Shown one piece after another: positions 1-8,013 of a DNA stretch of 43,589 nt (the stretch's first letter is position 1; each line of letters starts with the position of its first letter). Origin of the DNA: Clostridia bacterium (GTDB taxonomy: Bacteria; Bacillota; Clostridia; Oscillospirales; CAG-272); contig JAGASL010000056.1 of assembly GCA_017621755.1 (NCBI GenBank), positions 1-43,589 of the forward strand, in the 5' to 3' direction. The position numbers were made by a program, and so were the translations under genes. The notes under the pieces are model-generated. The model ran no database searches, was not told the DNA's origin, and saw only the letters and a list, made by a program, of their open reading frames with translations.

Positions 1-278
1 ATGGGTTGGGTGACGCCCCCCTCGCGAAGCTCGACGCCCTCGTCCACCGTGGCGACGGCAAACTGGTCCGCTCCGGCCGAGGCCATGGCCTTCGCGCACT
101 CGACGGCACCGTGGCCGTAGGCATCTGCCTTCAGCACGCAGAGGGGGCGCGACCGGCGGGCGCCGGGGCAGGATACGGGGGGCGAGATCTCCTCTGCGTA
201 GGCGCGCAGCTGCAGCAGGTTTTCTTGCAGGGCGGCCAGGTCGATCGTCACGCGGCAAAGCGCCTGTCCGCCGCTCAT
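1..278 (-). CDS. alr: Alanine racemase, N-terminal part (cut by window edge)
   Basis: Pyridoxal-phosphate enzyme that interconverts L- and D-alanine for peptidoglycan. Only the first 92 codons are present; the gene runs off the left edge. Reading from the ATG at 278, the motif [10 protein letters not shown] (residues 48-57) is the classic PLP-binding site, with Lys50 the expected Schiff-base lysine. It is followed by a stretch ending in [14 protein letters not shown] that is typical of the family's barrel domain. The start overlaps the stop of the upstream lipoprotein gene as ATGA, so the two are probably translationally coupled. The family assignment is firm. Whether it is the biosynthetic or a catabolic/spore isoform cannot be judged from this fragment. 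Confidence 0.93.
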   Translation of the reverse strand, partial: MSGGQALCRVTIDLAALQENLLQLRAYAEEISPPVSCPGARRSRPLCVLKADAYGHGAVECAKAMASAGADQFAVATVDEGVELREGGVTQP

Positions 279-781
279 GCCGCCCCCTCCAGCCGTACGT
301 GCAGCCGGCAGGTGGGGGAAGAGAAGGATAGCGCCACCGGCTGCCCTGCCGCCAGGGTGGCTGTGTAGGTTCCCGCCCCGCCCGTATAGGAAAGCGTGTC
401 GGTACCACTCATCTGCATACCCCCGGCCACCACCGGGTCAAAAAAGCATAAAAAGGGCAGCAGCTCATCCCGCCGCGCCTCGCTTAGCGTGTGCGTGCTG
501 CCGTTAAGAGAGAGGGCCACCTCCTCCCCCACCGCCTGTACGCAAATGCCGGCCAGCGAGGCCGGGGCGGTGTATACCAGCAGCAGACGGCGCTCCTTTA
601 CCGTTTTGCCTGCTGCAAGAGAAAGGCGGCCGGCGTAGGCCTTGCCGTTTATCTCCCAGGAAATAGTGCCCTCGTATGCCTTTTGTGCCCAGGCAGTATA
701 GCGCTCGCCGGCCGATGGGACACAGGCTGAAAGCATAAATAGGCAGACAAAGCAGATCGCGATCGATCGTTTGATAGTCAT
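275..781 (-). CDS. Putative lipoprotein of unknown function upstream of alr
   Basis: 168 residues. The N-terminus has a short basic stretch, a hydrophobic core and the lipobox LSAC with Cys20, so the protein should be lipid-anchored on the outer face of the membrane. The rest is a small predicted beta-rich domain with no motif I recognise and no visible catalytic residues. A strong ribosome site (AAGGAGG) precedes the ATG at 781. The stop overlaps the alr start (ATGA), placing it first in a unit with alr. It could be a cell-envelope accessory protein, but that rests on context only. No convincing promoter was found on this strand in the 782-845 gap. Confidence 0.8.
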   Translation of the reverse strand: MTIKRSIAICFVCLFMLSACVPSAGERYTAWAQKAYEGTISWEINGKAYAGRLSLAAGKTVKERRLLLVYTAPASLAGICVQAVGEEVALSLNGSTHTLSEARRDELLPFLCFFDPVVAGGMQMSGTDTLSYTGGAGTYTATLAAGQPVALSFSSPTCRLHVRLEGAA

Positions 782-845
782 GTGTTTTTCCTCCTTCCGT
801 TCCTCTCATTCTATGCGCGGGGCAGAAAAAACATGAGGCAGGTAC

Positions 846-874
846 TTGCAAAACGCGAGAGAGTGTGCTACAAT
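846..874 (+). promoter_or_regulatory. Sigma-A promoter for the cobalamin riboswitch transcript
   Basis: TTGCAA at 846-851 and TACAAT at 869-874 are separated by 17 bases. TGC directly before the -10 box makes an extended -10. It lies about 10 bases before the riboswitch start, the spacing expected for a transcription start at about 881. Confidence 0.7.
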
Positions 875-883
875 GTGTGTGTT

Positions 884-1060
884 CGGGAAAGGGTGCTTTT
901 GCTTAAACCGGAAGTCAGGTGCAAAGCCTGCGCGAGCCCGTCGCCGTATGCGGCATGTTCCTCATTCCCCCCGTTCTGCACCGCAAGCAGAATGCTGCCA
1001 CTGCGCCAAGCCGTGGGAAGGTTGGGAGAATGAGCGCCGCGAGCCGGAATACCTGCCCTT
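884..1060 (+). ncRNA. Cobalamin (AdoCbl) riboswitch
   Basis: The conserved core of the cobalamin aptamer is readable in order: GGTGC at 892-896 followed by GCTTAAA; GGAAGTCAGGTGCAAA then GCGCGAGCCCG; GCCACTG and GTGGGAAGG in the middle; and the 3' B12-box half GAGCCGGAATACCTGCCC ending near 1059. These match established consensus elements in order and spacing. The expression platform between 1061 and the ribosome site (AGGAG, 1132-1136) has no obvious intrinsic terminator, so control may be translational. The downstream genes fit: a DUF4430 lipoprotein and an ECF S component. This region accounts for most of the 364-base gap between genes. Confidence 0.9.
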
Positions 1061-1145
1061 GCCTGCCATGGTCGTGCTGCGATGTCCAGCCGGGTGACCG
1101 CCGTGGCGCCGAGCGAAAAATTTTATAAAACAGGAGAAAACAAGT

Positions 1146-1574
1146 ATGAAGAGACAAATCGTTACCTCATCTGTATCCGTCCTCCTCATCCTGCTGATTG
1201 CGGCAGCGGCGATGCTGACGGGGTGCGCCCCCCAAACGACCGTTGGGGATGCCACCATTATTGCCGAGAAGGAGCTCGGCACCGGTGCCACCACCATTGT
1301 TTTTACGGTGGTCAACCCGAAAAATGAAGCCACCGTATACACCATCAAGACCGATGCCGAGAATTTGCGCGGCGCCTTGACCGAGAACGGGCTGATCCCT
1401 GCCGGTAACGCAGGCGATATGGTTGTCACGGTTGATGGCATCACCGCCGATTACAGCGTTGACCAGGGCTGGTGGAAGCTGCTGATCGATGGTGAGGTGG
1501 CCAACGTTGGCGTGGATGATTGCGCCGTTACGGAAGGTGGCCAGTACGCCTTTGTTTATACCAAGGGCTTTTAA
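1146..1574 (+). CDS. DUF4430 lipoprotein, putative cobalamin-binding surface protein
   Basis: 142 residues. A lipoprotein signal peptide ends in the lipobox LTGC (Cys27). The remainder (about residues 33-142) looks like the DUF4430 / transcobalamin-like C-terminal domain: a beta-rich fold with a central Gly-Trp-Trp-Lys motif (GWWKLLIDGE) and a C-terminal aromatic strand (YAFVYTKGF). Members of this family in Bacillota often sit beside cobalamin riboswitches and ECF transporters. That, together with the riboswitch directly upstream, suggests it captures cobinamide or cobalamin and passes it to the S component encoded next. The ribosome site is AGGAG at 1132. The domain and lipoprotein calls are strong; the ligand is inferred. 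Confidence 0.85.
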   Translation: MKRQIVTSSVSVLLILLIAAAAMLTGCAPQTTVGDATIIAEKELGTGATTIVFTVVNPKNEATVYTIKTDAENLRGALTENGLIPAGNAGDMVVTVDGITADYSVDQGWWKLLIDGEVANVGVDDCAVTEGGQYAFVYTKGF

Positions 1575-1576
1575 GC

Positions 1577-2113
1577 ATGGCGGGTGAGCATTCCTACCGC
1601 CGCTCACTTTTGCGGCTACGCGCGCTGCTGCGCGATGCGCTGCTTGGTGCCGTTTTGGTATTCGGCAAGGAGATGCTGGCGTTTCTGCCAAACGTAGAGA
1701 TTGTCAGTATGCTGATCATGGCCTATACCGTGGTCTACCGCTGGCGTGCATTGGTTCCTATTTACGTTTTCGTGGCGTTAGAGACCGTGATCTACCCCTT
1801 TCCGCCTACCGTGGTGATGTATTTGTACGTATGGGCCATTTTGTTTGCGGTGGTGATGCTGCTGCCGAAAAGGGCGTTGCCTGCCCCGGTCTATATGCTG
1901 ATCGGCGGCCTGTTTGGTCTTGCCTTTGGCGCGCTTTGCGCACCCGTGCAGGCGCTTTTCTTTCAATTAAGCGCACAGGGCACGCTGGCCTGGATCGCTG
2001 CCGGCTTTTCCTTTGATATCACGCATGCCATCGGCAACGTGGCCATTTGCGTTTTGACCCCGGTGGTCATCCGCCTGCTGCAGCGCTTGGAAAAGCAAGC
2101 CCATTTTTCCTAA
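1577..2113 (+). CDS. ECF transporter S component, probably for cobalamin (CbrT-like)
   Basis: 178 residues, nearly all hydrophobic, with five to six predicted membrane spans. Conserved-looking features are a charged N-terminus, a YxFP-type turn (YPFPPTVVMY) and a C-terminal span ending in a basic tail. The pattern fits the substrate-binding (S) subunit of energy-coupling-factor vitamin transporters, which dock onto a shared EcfAA'T module encoded elsewhere. It lies 2 bases after the DUF4430 gene under the same cobalamin riboswitch, so cobalamin or a precursor is the likely substrate. I chose the ATG at 1577 because the upstream alternative at 1520 would overlap the DUF4430 gene by 55 bases. 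No strong ribosome site is visible, so translation may depend on coupling. Confidence 0.82.
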   Translation: MAGEHSYRRSLLRLRALLRDALLGAVLVFGKEMLAFLPNVEIVSMLIMAYTVVYRWRALVPIYVFVALETVIYPFPPTVVMYLYVWAILFAVVMLLPKRALPAPVYMLIGGLFGLAFGALCAPVQALFFQLSAQGTLAWIAAGFSFDITHAIGNVAICVLTPVVIRLLQRLEKQAHFS

Positions 2114-2140
2114 TGCAAAAAGTAATATTGTGTAATACTG

Positions 2141-2173
2141 AAAACAGGAAGCGTTTTTCGCTTCCTGTTTTTT
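2141..2173 (+). terminator. Rho-independent terminator after the B12 uptake genes
   Basis: A perfect 13-bp stem (2141-2153 with 2159-2171) with loop TTTTT; the descending arm runs into a T tract at 2168-2173. It separates the riboswitch-controlled unit from truB. Confidence 0.92.
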
Positions 2174-2181
2174 GTCGGTGC

Positions 2182-2210
2182 TTGACGGCGGGCAGAAAAA
2201 ATGCTACAAT
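2182..2210 (+). promoter_or_regulatory. Sigma-A promoter for truB-addA
   Basis: TTGACG (2182-2187), 17-base spacer, TACAAT (2205-2210) preceded by TGC. It sits just after the terminator and 32 bases before the truB ATG. Confidence 0.85.
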
Positions 2211-2241
2211 ATAAAGTAATAAAAATAAAAAGAGGGCAGAC

Positions 2242-3144
2242 ATGGAGCAAAAAGCGGCGATCAGCGGCCTTGCGCTGGTGAATAAGGAAAAGGGCATGAC
2301 CTCGCAGACCGTGGTCACGCGCCTGCGGCATATCCTGGGGGCAGAGAAGGCCGGGCACACCGGCACGCTGGACCCTATGGCCGAGGGCGTGCTGCCGGTG
2401 CTGGTTGGCCGCGCGGTCAAGGCAAGTGAATTTTTGCTGACGGGGGATAAGCATTACAGCGCCGAGCTGCTGCTTGGCACCGAGACCGATACCGAGGATG
2501 TGACCGGCACGGTGCTCACCACCTCAAGCGAAATACCGGCCGAGGCGCGCGTGCGCGAGGTGTGCGCCACCTTTCTTGGCGAGGGGGAGCAGGTTCCCCC
2601 CATGTATTCGGCCATCCGCGTGGGTGGGCGGCGCCTGATGGAGCTGGCAAGAGAGGGCAAGACCGTAGAGCGTGAGGCGCGCCCCATCACGGTCTATTCG
2701 CTTGACGTAACGCGCCTTTCCGATAAGGTTTATCGTTTAGACGTGGTATGCTCCAAGGGTACCTACATACGCACCCTGTGTGCTGATATTGGCCGCGCGC
2801 TTGGATGTGGCGGCTGCATGCAGGCGCTTTGCCGCACCGAGGCGGCAGGCTACCCCCTCGCAGCAGCACACACGCTTTCGGAATGGGAGGGGATGAGCGA
2901 GGGCGAGCGGCAGGCCGCCCTGATCCCGGTTGAAGGGCTGTTTGCCGATTGCGAAGCGGTCACGCTGCCCCCCTTCTTTGCCCGCCTGGCGCATAACGGG
3001 CTGCCCATCTATCTGAAAAAGATCGGCCGCGTTGACCCGCTTGGCACCCGCTTGCGCCTGTGTGACGAAAACGGATTTTTCGCCCTGGGCGAGGTACGCG
3101 CAGAGGCCGAGGGGGTCGCAGTGCGTCCCATCAGACAATTTTAA
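2242..3144 (+). CDS. truB: tRNA pseudouridine(55) synthase TruB
   Basis: 300 residues, normal length for the bacterial enzyme, which isomerises U55 in the T-loop of elongator tRNAs. The N-terminal signature LALVNKEKGMTSQ is followed by the catalytic motif GHTGTLDPMA, with Asp44 the expected nucleophile. Further family motifs are ADLLLG-like (AELLLGTETDTED, about residues 74-86), PPMYSAIRVGGRRLMELAREG (about 120-140) and CSKGTYIRTL (about 169-178). The C-terminal part (about 215-300) resembles a degenerate PUA-like domain. The ribosome site is GAGGG at 2232. It is first in a two-gene operon with addA (9-base gap). Confidence 0.96.
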   Translation: MEQKAAISGLALVNKEKGMTSQTVVTRLRHILGAEKAGHTGTLDPMAEGVLPVLVGRAVKASEFLLTGDKHYSAELLLGTETDTEDVTGTVLTTSSEIPAEARVREVCATFLGEGEQVPPMYSAIRVGGRRLMELAREGKTVEREARPITVYSLDVTRLSDKVYRLDVVCSKGTYIRTLCADIGRALGCGGCMQALCRTEAAGYPLAAAHTLSEWEGMSEGERQAALIPVEGLFADCEAVTLPPFFARLAHNGLPIYLKKIGRVDPLGTRLRLCDENGFFALGEVRAEAEGVAVRPIRQF

Positions 3145-3153
3145 GGAGAGAGT

Positions 3154-6100
3154 ATGGCAAGAGTATGGACCCCCGGCCAGGCGGCCGCGATCGGCGAGCG
3201 GTCACGCACCCTGCTGGTTTCAGCTGCTGCCGGCTCGGGTAAAACGGCGACCCTGACCGAGCGTATTATCAGAACCCTGACAGACGAGGAGCACCCGGGC
3301 GATATCTCCCGTATGCTGATCGTTACCTTTACGCGCGCCTCAGCCGCCGACCTGCGAAAAAAGATCTCTACCGCGCTCAGCGAGGAGATGGCAAAGGGGC
3401 AGCGGCGGGCCCATCTTTCCCGTCAGCTGCTGCTTCTGCCCGGTGCGCAGATCTCTACCATTGATAGCTTTTGCGTGGGTCTTGTGCGAGAAAACGCTTC
3501 GCGCTTAGGTCTTTCCCCCGCCTTTCGCCTGGCAGACGCGGCAGAAAACCGCCTGTTGCTGGAAAGCGTGATGAACCACCTGATCGAGGAGGGGTATGAG
3601 GGCAGCGCAGCCGAATTTGCAGGTGGCGAGCCCTTTTGCGCGCTGGCCGATTGCTTGAGCGGCACCCGTGGGGATAGCGAGCTTGGCGAGCTGCTGCTGG
3701 CGCTGTATACCAAAACGCAGGGCTTTGCTCGCTCATATTATATCATTTCGGATATAGCCGGCGAGCTGCGGGCAGCCTGCGATCAGCCACCGCTTGAAAC
3801 CAAGTGGGGTGCCTATCTGGCAGCCCGCGCACGGGATGAGATTGAAAGCGGCATTGCCGCGTATACCGAGGCGATCGCCTCTCTTTCCGGCAACGAGCAT
3901 ACGGCCGCGGCCTACCTGCCCGGCTTTGAGGAGGATCTTTCTGCCCTGCGCGCCATCCGTGCCGCGCTGGAAAGCGGGGATTATACCCGCACGCGCGAGG
4001 CGCTGCTTGCTTTTCAGCCGGCCAAGGTCAAGCCCCTGCGGGCAGAAAAAAAGACCGAAGAAAGCATTCGCGCACAGGAGATGCGCAAGGCCCTATCTAA
4101 GACGATCAAGCGCCTTGGCGCGCGCAGCTTTGCCTATCGGGAGCAGGAGTGGGCGCCCATGCTGCGGGGGCTTTCAGAAAAGCTTTCGCTGCTTGGCGAG
4201 CTGCTGATCGCCTTTGGCGAGCGTGCCGCTGCTGAAAAAAAGCGGCGCGGCCTGTGCGATTTTAACGATATCGCGCACGCCGCCCTGCGCCTGCTGTATA
4301 CCGAGACGGGCGAGAAAACGCCGCTCTGCCGGGAGATCGCCGCCCGGTTTGATTACGTATATATTGACGAATACCAGGACGTAAACGAGGTACAGCACCG
4401 CCTGTTTGAGGCGCTTTCTCAGCCGCGCGGCCGCTTTATGGTAGGCGACGTGAAGCAAAGCATTTACGGCTTCCGCGGTGCGCAGCCTGATATTTTTGCG
4501 GCTATTCGCGCCGCCTTTCCCGTGCTTGCCGAGGCGGGCGAGGAGGATACGGCCGCCTGCCTCTCTCTTTCTGCCAATTTCCGCTCTGCGGCGCCGGTGC
4601 TGGCCTTTGTCAACCTGGTTTTTGGCGGGCTGATGCAGGGGGTAGGCGATCACATCGGCTACCGGGAGGAGGATGCCCTGGTGCCCGGTCTTGGTACCGA
4701 CTCCCACGCGCCGCGCGTCACGGTCGCCCTGTTAGAGCAGGCAAAGACCGAGACCGAGGATGAGGAAGCCGAGGAGGAGGAAAGCGAGAGCGAGACACCG
4801 GACGAGGAGCCGGATGCCCCGGATGACGAGGCCTGCTACGTGGCCACCGAGATCGAACGCCTGCTGCGTGAAGGGTTAGAGGACGGTACCCGCCTTATGC
4901 CGGGCGATATTGCCATCCTGACCCGCACCGGCGCGGCCGGGCAGCGCTTTGCCGCGGCGCTTTCCGCGCGCGGCATTCGGGTAGACCGCCAGGCAGACCG
5001 CCGGTTCTTTCTGAACCCGGAGATCCTGCTGGCCATCAGCCTGCTGAACGTGATCGACAACCCCAGGCGGGACGTGTACCTGGCCGGGCTGCTTCGTTCG
5101 CCGCTCTACGGCTTTGAATTAGACGATCTGATCCGCGTGCGGCGCGAGGATGAAAGCGGCGGCACACTGTACGAGGCGCTGCTTGCCTACAACGCCAATC
5201 ACCTGGATTTTGAAAAGGGCGCCCGCTTTATTGCCGAGCTGGACGAGCTGCGCGAGATGGCAGAGGGCATGCCGGTAGACCGGCTGATCTGGCAGCTTTA
5301 CCGCCGCACGGGTCTGCTTTCCTTAGCCGGTGCCGATAAGACCGGCTCGCCCGAGGCGCGCCGCGGCAACCTGATGCTGCTGTACGATTATGCCCGCCGC
5401 TTTGAGCAAAGCTCCTTCCGTGGGTTATATAATTTTATTGATTATCTGAACGAGGTCATCGCGCGTGACCAGTCGATCGACGAGAGGCGCGTGCAAAGTG
5501 ACCGCGCCGACACCGTGCGCGTAATGACCATTCATCAGTCTAAGGGGTTAGAGTTCCCGGTCTGCTTTTTGTGCGGCGCGGGCAAGCGCTTTCGCCTACA
5601 GGATGCGCAAGGGGCGCTGCTCTTTGAGCGCAGCCTGGGCTGCGCCATGCAGCTGCGGGATGAAAGCGGCCTTGCTCGGGTGCGCAACCCGATCTATCAC
5701 GCTATTGCGGAGCGCATAACCGAAAAGCAGTTAGAGGAGGAAATGCGCATTCTCTACGTGGCGCTGACAAGACCCATGCGCAAGCTGTACGTGACCGCCA
5801 CGCTGAAGGATATAGAGGCAGCGCGAAAAACGGGCAGCGAGCGCCATCGCCGCCTGGGCGCTACCGAGGTGTACGCCTGCCACAGCTATGCCGAGATGGT
5901 GCTGGCCACGGCAGCAGATGACCCCTCGTATGATCTGATCTTTCCGCAACATGGGGCAAATGACGGCACCCGTGTGTCGCAAGATGCCCCGCAGGACGAG
6001 CAAGAGGCGCTTTCGCCCATGGCCATCGCCGCGGCCGAAAAGGTCCTTCGCGAGCGTTTTTCGTATGAATACCCAGACCGCCACGTGGGCGCCCTGCCCA

Positions 6101-6831
6101 GTAAGCTGTCGGTTTCGCGCCTGTATCCCGCCCTTTTAGATGAAGAGGAGCAGGCCGTGCCGATGCTATCTTTCACGGACGAAGCAGAGGGGGGGGAAGA
6201 GGAGCCCGGCTTTAAGCCGGCACCGCTGCCCGTGTTCTTGGGTGGTGAGCGTGAGGATGCCGCTGCCCGCGCGGGCACGGCCACGCACCTGTTTATGCAG
6301 TTCTGCGATTTTACCCGCCTGCGTGACGGTGGGGCAGAAGGGGAGCTTGCCCGCTTGCGGGAGGGGCAGTTCCTCTCGGCCGAGGATGCTGCCCTCGTGC
6401 GCTTAGAAGAGATCGAGGCCTTTCGCCGCTCGCCCATGCTGCGCGCGCTTTGCGAGGGGGGGCGTGTGTGGCGCGAGCTGCGCTTTCACGTGCACCTGCC
6501 GGCCTACGCCCTGACAGCCGACCCTGAAAAGAAACGCAGCCTGGCCGACCGGCGCGTGCTGGTGCAGGGCGTTATGGACGCCGTGCTCGAGCGTGAGGAC
6601 GGTAGCCTGTGGCTGATCGACTATAAGACCGACCGCCTCAGCTACGGCGAGCGTAAGGACCCCGCCGCCGCTGCCCGCCGCCTGTGCGGGCGGCACGGGC
6701 TGCAGCTTTCCTATTACGCTGCCGCCTGCCGCCAGATCTTTGGCCGCCAGCCCGACCGGGTGCTGATCTATTCGCTGCACCTGGGTGATGCCGTCAGCCT
6801 GCCAATCGATGCCCTATCCCTGCCGGAATAG
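3154..6831 (+). CDS. addA: ATP-dependent helicase/nuclease subunit A (AddA)
   Basis: 1225 residues. This is the helicase-nuclease subunit of the AddAB complex, which resects double-strand breaks for RecA loading. Visible UvrD-family motifs: Walker A AAAGSGKT (residues 24-31), motif II DEYQD (about 407-411), motif III region VGDVKQSIYGFRGA (about 430), motif V MTIHQSKGLEFPV (about 791-803) and motif VI LYVALTRP (about 866). The C-terminal RecB-type nuclease motif is LIDYKTD (about 1153-1159). Between the helicase halves, around residues 533-562, lies a long run rich in Glu and Asp, probably a flexible linker. The partner addB is not adjacent; it is at 37645. The ribosome site is AAGGAGAG, 9 bases after truB. 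Confidence 0.95.
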   Translation: MARVWTPGQAAAIGERSRTLLVSAAAGSGKTATLTERIIRTLTDEEHPGDISRMLIVTFTRASAADLRKKISTALSEEMAKGQRRAHLSRQLLLLPGAQISTIDSFCVGLVRENASRLGLSPAFRLADAAENRLLLESVMNHLIEEGYEGSAAEFAGGEPFCALADCLSGTRGDSELGELLLALYTKTQGFARSYYIISDIAGELRAACDQPPLETKWGAYLAARARDEIESGIAAYTEAIASLSGNEHTAAAYLPGFEEDLSALRAIRAALESGDYTRTREALLAFQPAKVKPLRAEKKTEESIRAQEMRKALSKTIKRLGARSFAYREQEWAPMLRGLSEKLSLLGELLIAFGERAAAEKKRRGLCDFNDIAHAALRLLYTETGEKTPLCREIAARFDYVYIDEYQDVNEVQHRLFEALSQPRGRFMVGDVKQSIYGFRGAQPDIFAAIRAAFPVLAEAGEEDTAACLSLSANFRSAAPVLAFVNLVFGGLMQGVGDHIGYREEDALVPGLGTDSHAPRVTVALLEQAKTETEDEEAEEEESESETPDEEPDAPDDEACYVATEIERLLREGLEDGTRLMPGDIAILTRTGAAGQRFAAALSARGIRVDRQADRRFFLNPEILLAISLLNVIDNPRRDVYLAGLLRSPLYGFELDDLIRVRREDESGGTLYEALLAYNANHLDFEKGARFIAELDELREMAEGMPVDRLIWQLYRRTGLLSLAGADKTGSPEARRGNLMLLYDYARRFEQSSFRGLYNFIDYLNEVIARDQSIDERRVQSDRADTVRVMTIHQSKGLEFPVCFLCGAGKRFRLQDAQGALLFERSLGCAMQLRDESGLARVRNPIYHAIAERITEKQLEEEMRILYVALTRPMRKLYVTATLKDIEAARKTGSERHRRLGATEVYACHSYAEMVLATAADDPSYDLIFPQHGANDGTRVSQDAPQDEQEALSPMAIAAAEKVLRERFSYEYPDRHVGALPSKLSVSRLYPALLDEEEQAVPMLSFTDEAEGGEEEPGFKPAPLPVFLGGEREDAAARAGTATHLFMQFCDFTRLRDGGAEGELARLREGQFLSAEDAALVRLEEIEAFRRSPMLRALCEGGRVWRELRFHVHLPAYALTADPEKKRSLADRRVLVQGVMDAVLEREDGSLWLIDYKTDRLSYGERKDPAAAARRLCGRHGLQLSYYAAACRQIFGRQPDRVLIYSLHLGDAVSLPIDALSLPE

Positions 6832-7019
6832 GGAAAAAGGTGGAATTTGACATAGTTGGCGAAAACTTCCGCCGCTTTTCACAGAAAAACCACGAAAGCG
6901 GCCGGGGTTGTTCATAATTTGTCTATATATATATGGTAAAATTCTTATATTATGCGCTAGTGCGCCCTCATGAAAAATCCGAAAGAAAAGGAAAAGGCCT
7001 GATAGGCCCGTGATCCATT
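6832..7019 (+). other. Intergenic region before the ABC-2 operon
   Basis: 188 bases without a gene. An imperfect hairpin around 6871-6898 (CCGCTTTTC pairing with GAAAGCGG, one bulge) is followed by only a weak T-rich stretch, so it is at best a poor terminator for addA. The stretch 6911-6952 is strongly AT-rich for this genome (TATATATATA, TAAAAT, TATATT) and probably holds the operon promoter. I could not pick a single -35/-10 pair: TTGTTC (6908) with TATATG (6930) is one weak option. No strong ribosome site precedes the ATG at 7020. Confidence 0.4.
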
Positions 7020-7991
7020 ATGATTCAAGTGGAGCATCTTACCAAAAGCTACGGCTCACATTACGCGCTCAGCGACGTGAGCTTTGCCATCAAGGAGGGA
7101 GAGGTGGTTGGCTTTCTCGGCCCGAACGGTGCCGGCAAGAGCACAACCATGAACATCCTCACCGGCTGCCTCTCCTCCAATAGCGGCACCGTGCGTGTCA
7201 ACGGCGCCGATATTCTGAAGGACCCGGCCGAGGCCAAGCGCCAGATCGGCTACCTGCCCGAGCAGCCGCCGCTGTATACCGATATGACGGTGGAGGAATA
7301 CCTGGGCTTCGTTTACGATCTGAAGCGGTGCACGCTACCCAAAAAGGAGCATATTACCGAAATTTGTGAGACCGTGCGGATCGCCGACGTGCGCCGTCGC
7401 CTGATCCGCAATCTTTCCAAGGGCTACCGGCAGCGCGTTGGCATTGCGCAGGCGCTGGTGGGCAACCCGCCGGTGCTCATCTTTGACGAGCCGACCGTAG
7501 GCCTTGACCCCAAGCAGATCATTGAGGTGCGCAACCTGCTGCGTACCTTAGGCAAAACGCATACCGTCATTCTCAGTACCCATATCCTGCCCGAGGTGCA
7601 GGCCATCTGCGACCGCCTGCTGATCATCAGCGAGGGGCACATCGTGGCAGACAAGCCCACCGAGGAGCTGACGCGTGTGATCCGCGATAGCCGCCGCTAC
7701 CGCCTGAAGGTGGCCGGCCCGCAAAAGGAGGTGCTGGGGCTTTTGCGCGGCATTCCCGGCATTCTGCGTGCAGAGGCACAGGCAGAGCGCGATGGTGAAA
7801 GCAGCTTTACCATAGAAAGTGCCGCCGGCACCGATGTGCGCGGCCCGCTCTTCTTTGCCCTGGCCGAGCGCGGCTGGCCGGTCTACGGCTTAGAGGCTGT
7901 ACATACCGATCTTGAGGACGTTTTCCTACAGCTGGTAGAGCACGGCGGCGAGCTGCCCGCCGAACCCGCGGCTAAGCCGCGGCGCAAATAA
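7020..7991 (+). CDS. ABC transporter ATP-binding protein (GldA/ABC-2 type)
   Basis: 323 residues. The ATPase domain has Walker A GPNGAGKST (34-42), the Q-loop within YLPEQPPLYTDMTVEEYL, the ABC signature LSKGYRQRVG (about 131-140), Walker B VLIFDEPTVGLDP (about 151-163) and the switch histidine in STHILPEV. The last 100 residues form a regulatory-type C-terminal extension ending in a basic tail (KPRRK). It is the first gene of an operon followed by a permease, two GldG-like proteins and a DUF4340 protein, the arrangement known for Gld-type ABC-2 systems of unknown cargo. Gram-positive homologues are usually annotated only as ABC transporters; the substrate cannot be told. Confidence 0.92.
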   Translation: MIQVEHLTKSYGSHYALSDVSFAIKEGEVVGFLGPNGAGKSTTMNILTGCLSSNSGTVRVNGADILKDPAEAKRQIGYLPEQPPLYTDMTVEEYLGFVYDLKRCTLPKKEHITEICETVRIADVRRRLIRNLSKGYRQRVGIAQALVGNPPVLIFDEPTVGLDPKQIIEVRNLLRTLGKTHTVILSTHILPEVQAICDRLLIISEGHIVADKPTEELTRVIRDSRRYRLKVAGPQKEVLGLLRGIPGILRAEAQAERDGESSFTIESAAGTDVRGPLFFALAERGWPVYGLEAVHTDLEDVFLQLVEHGGELPAEPAAKPRRK

Positions 7992-8013
7992 TCCGGGAGG
8001 TATTTTTCAGATC

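Noticed and set aside
6847..6875. TTGACA at 6847 as promoter of the ABC-2 operon
   Set aside because: There is no -10-like hexamer 16-18 bases downstream; the AT-rich stretch further on is more likely, though unresolved.
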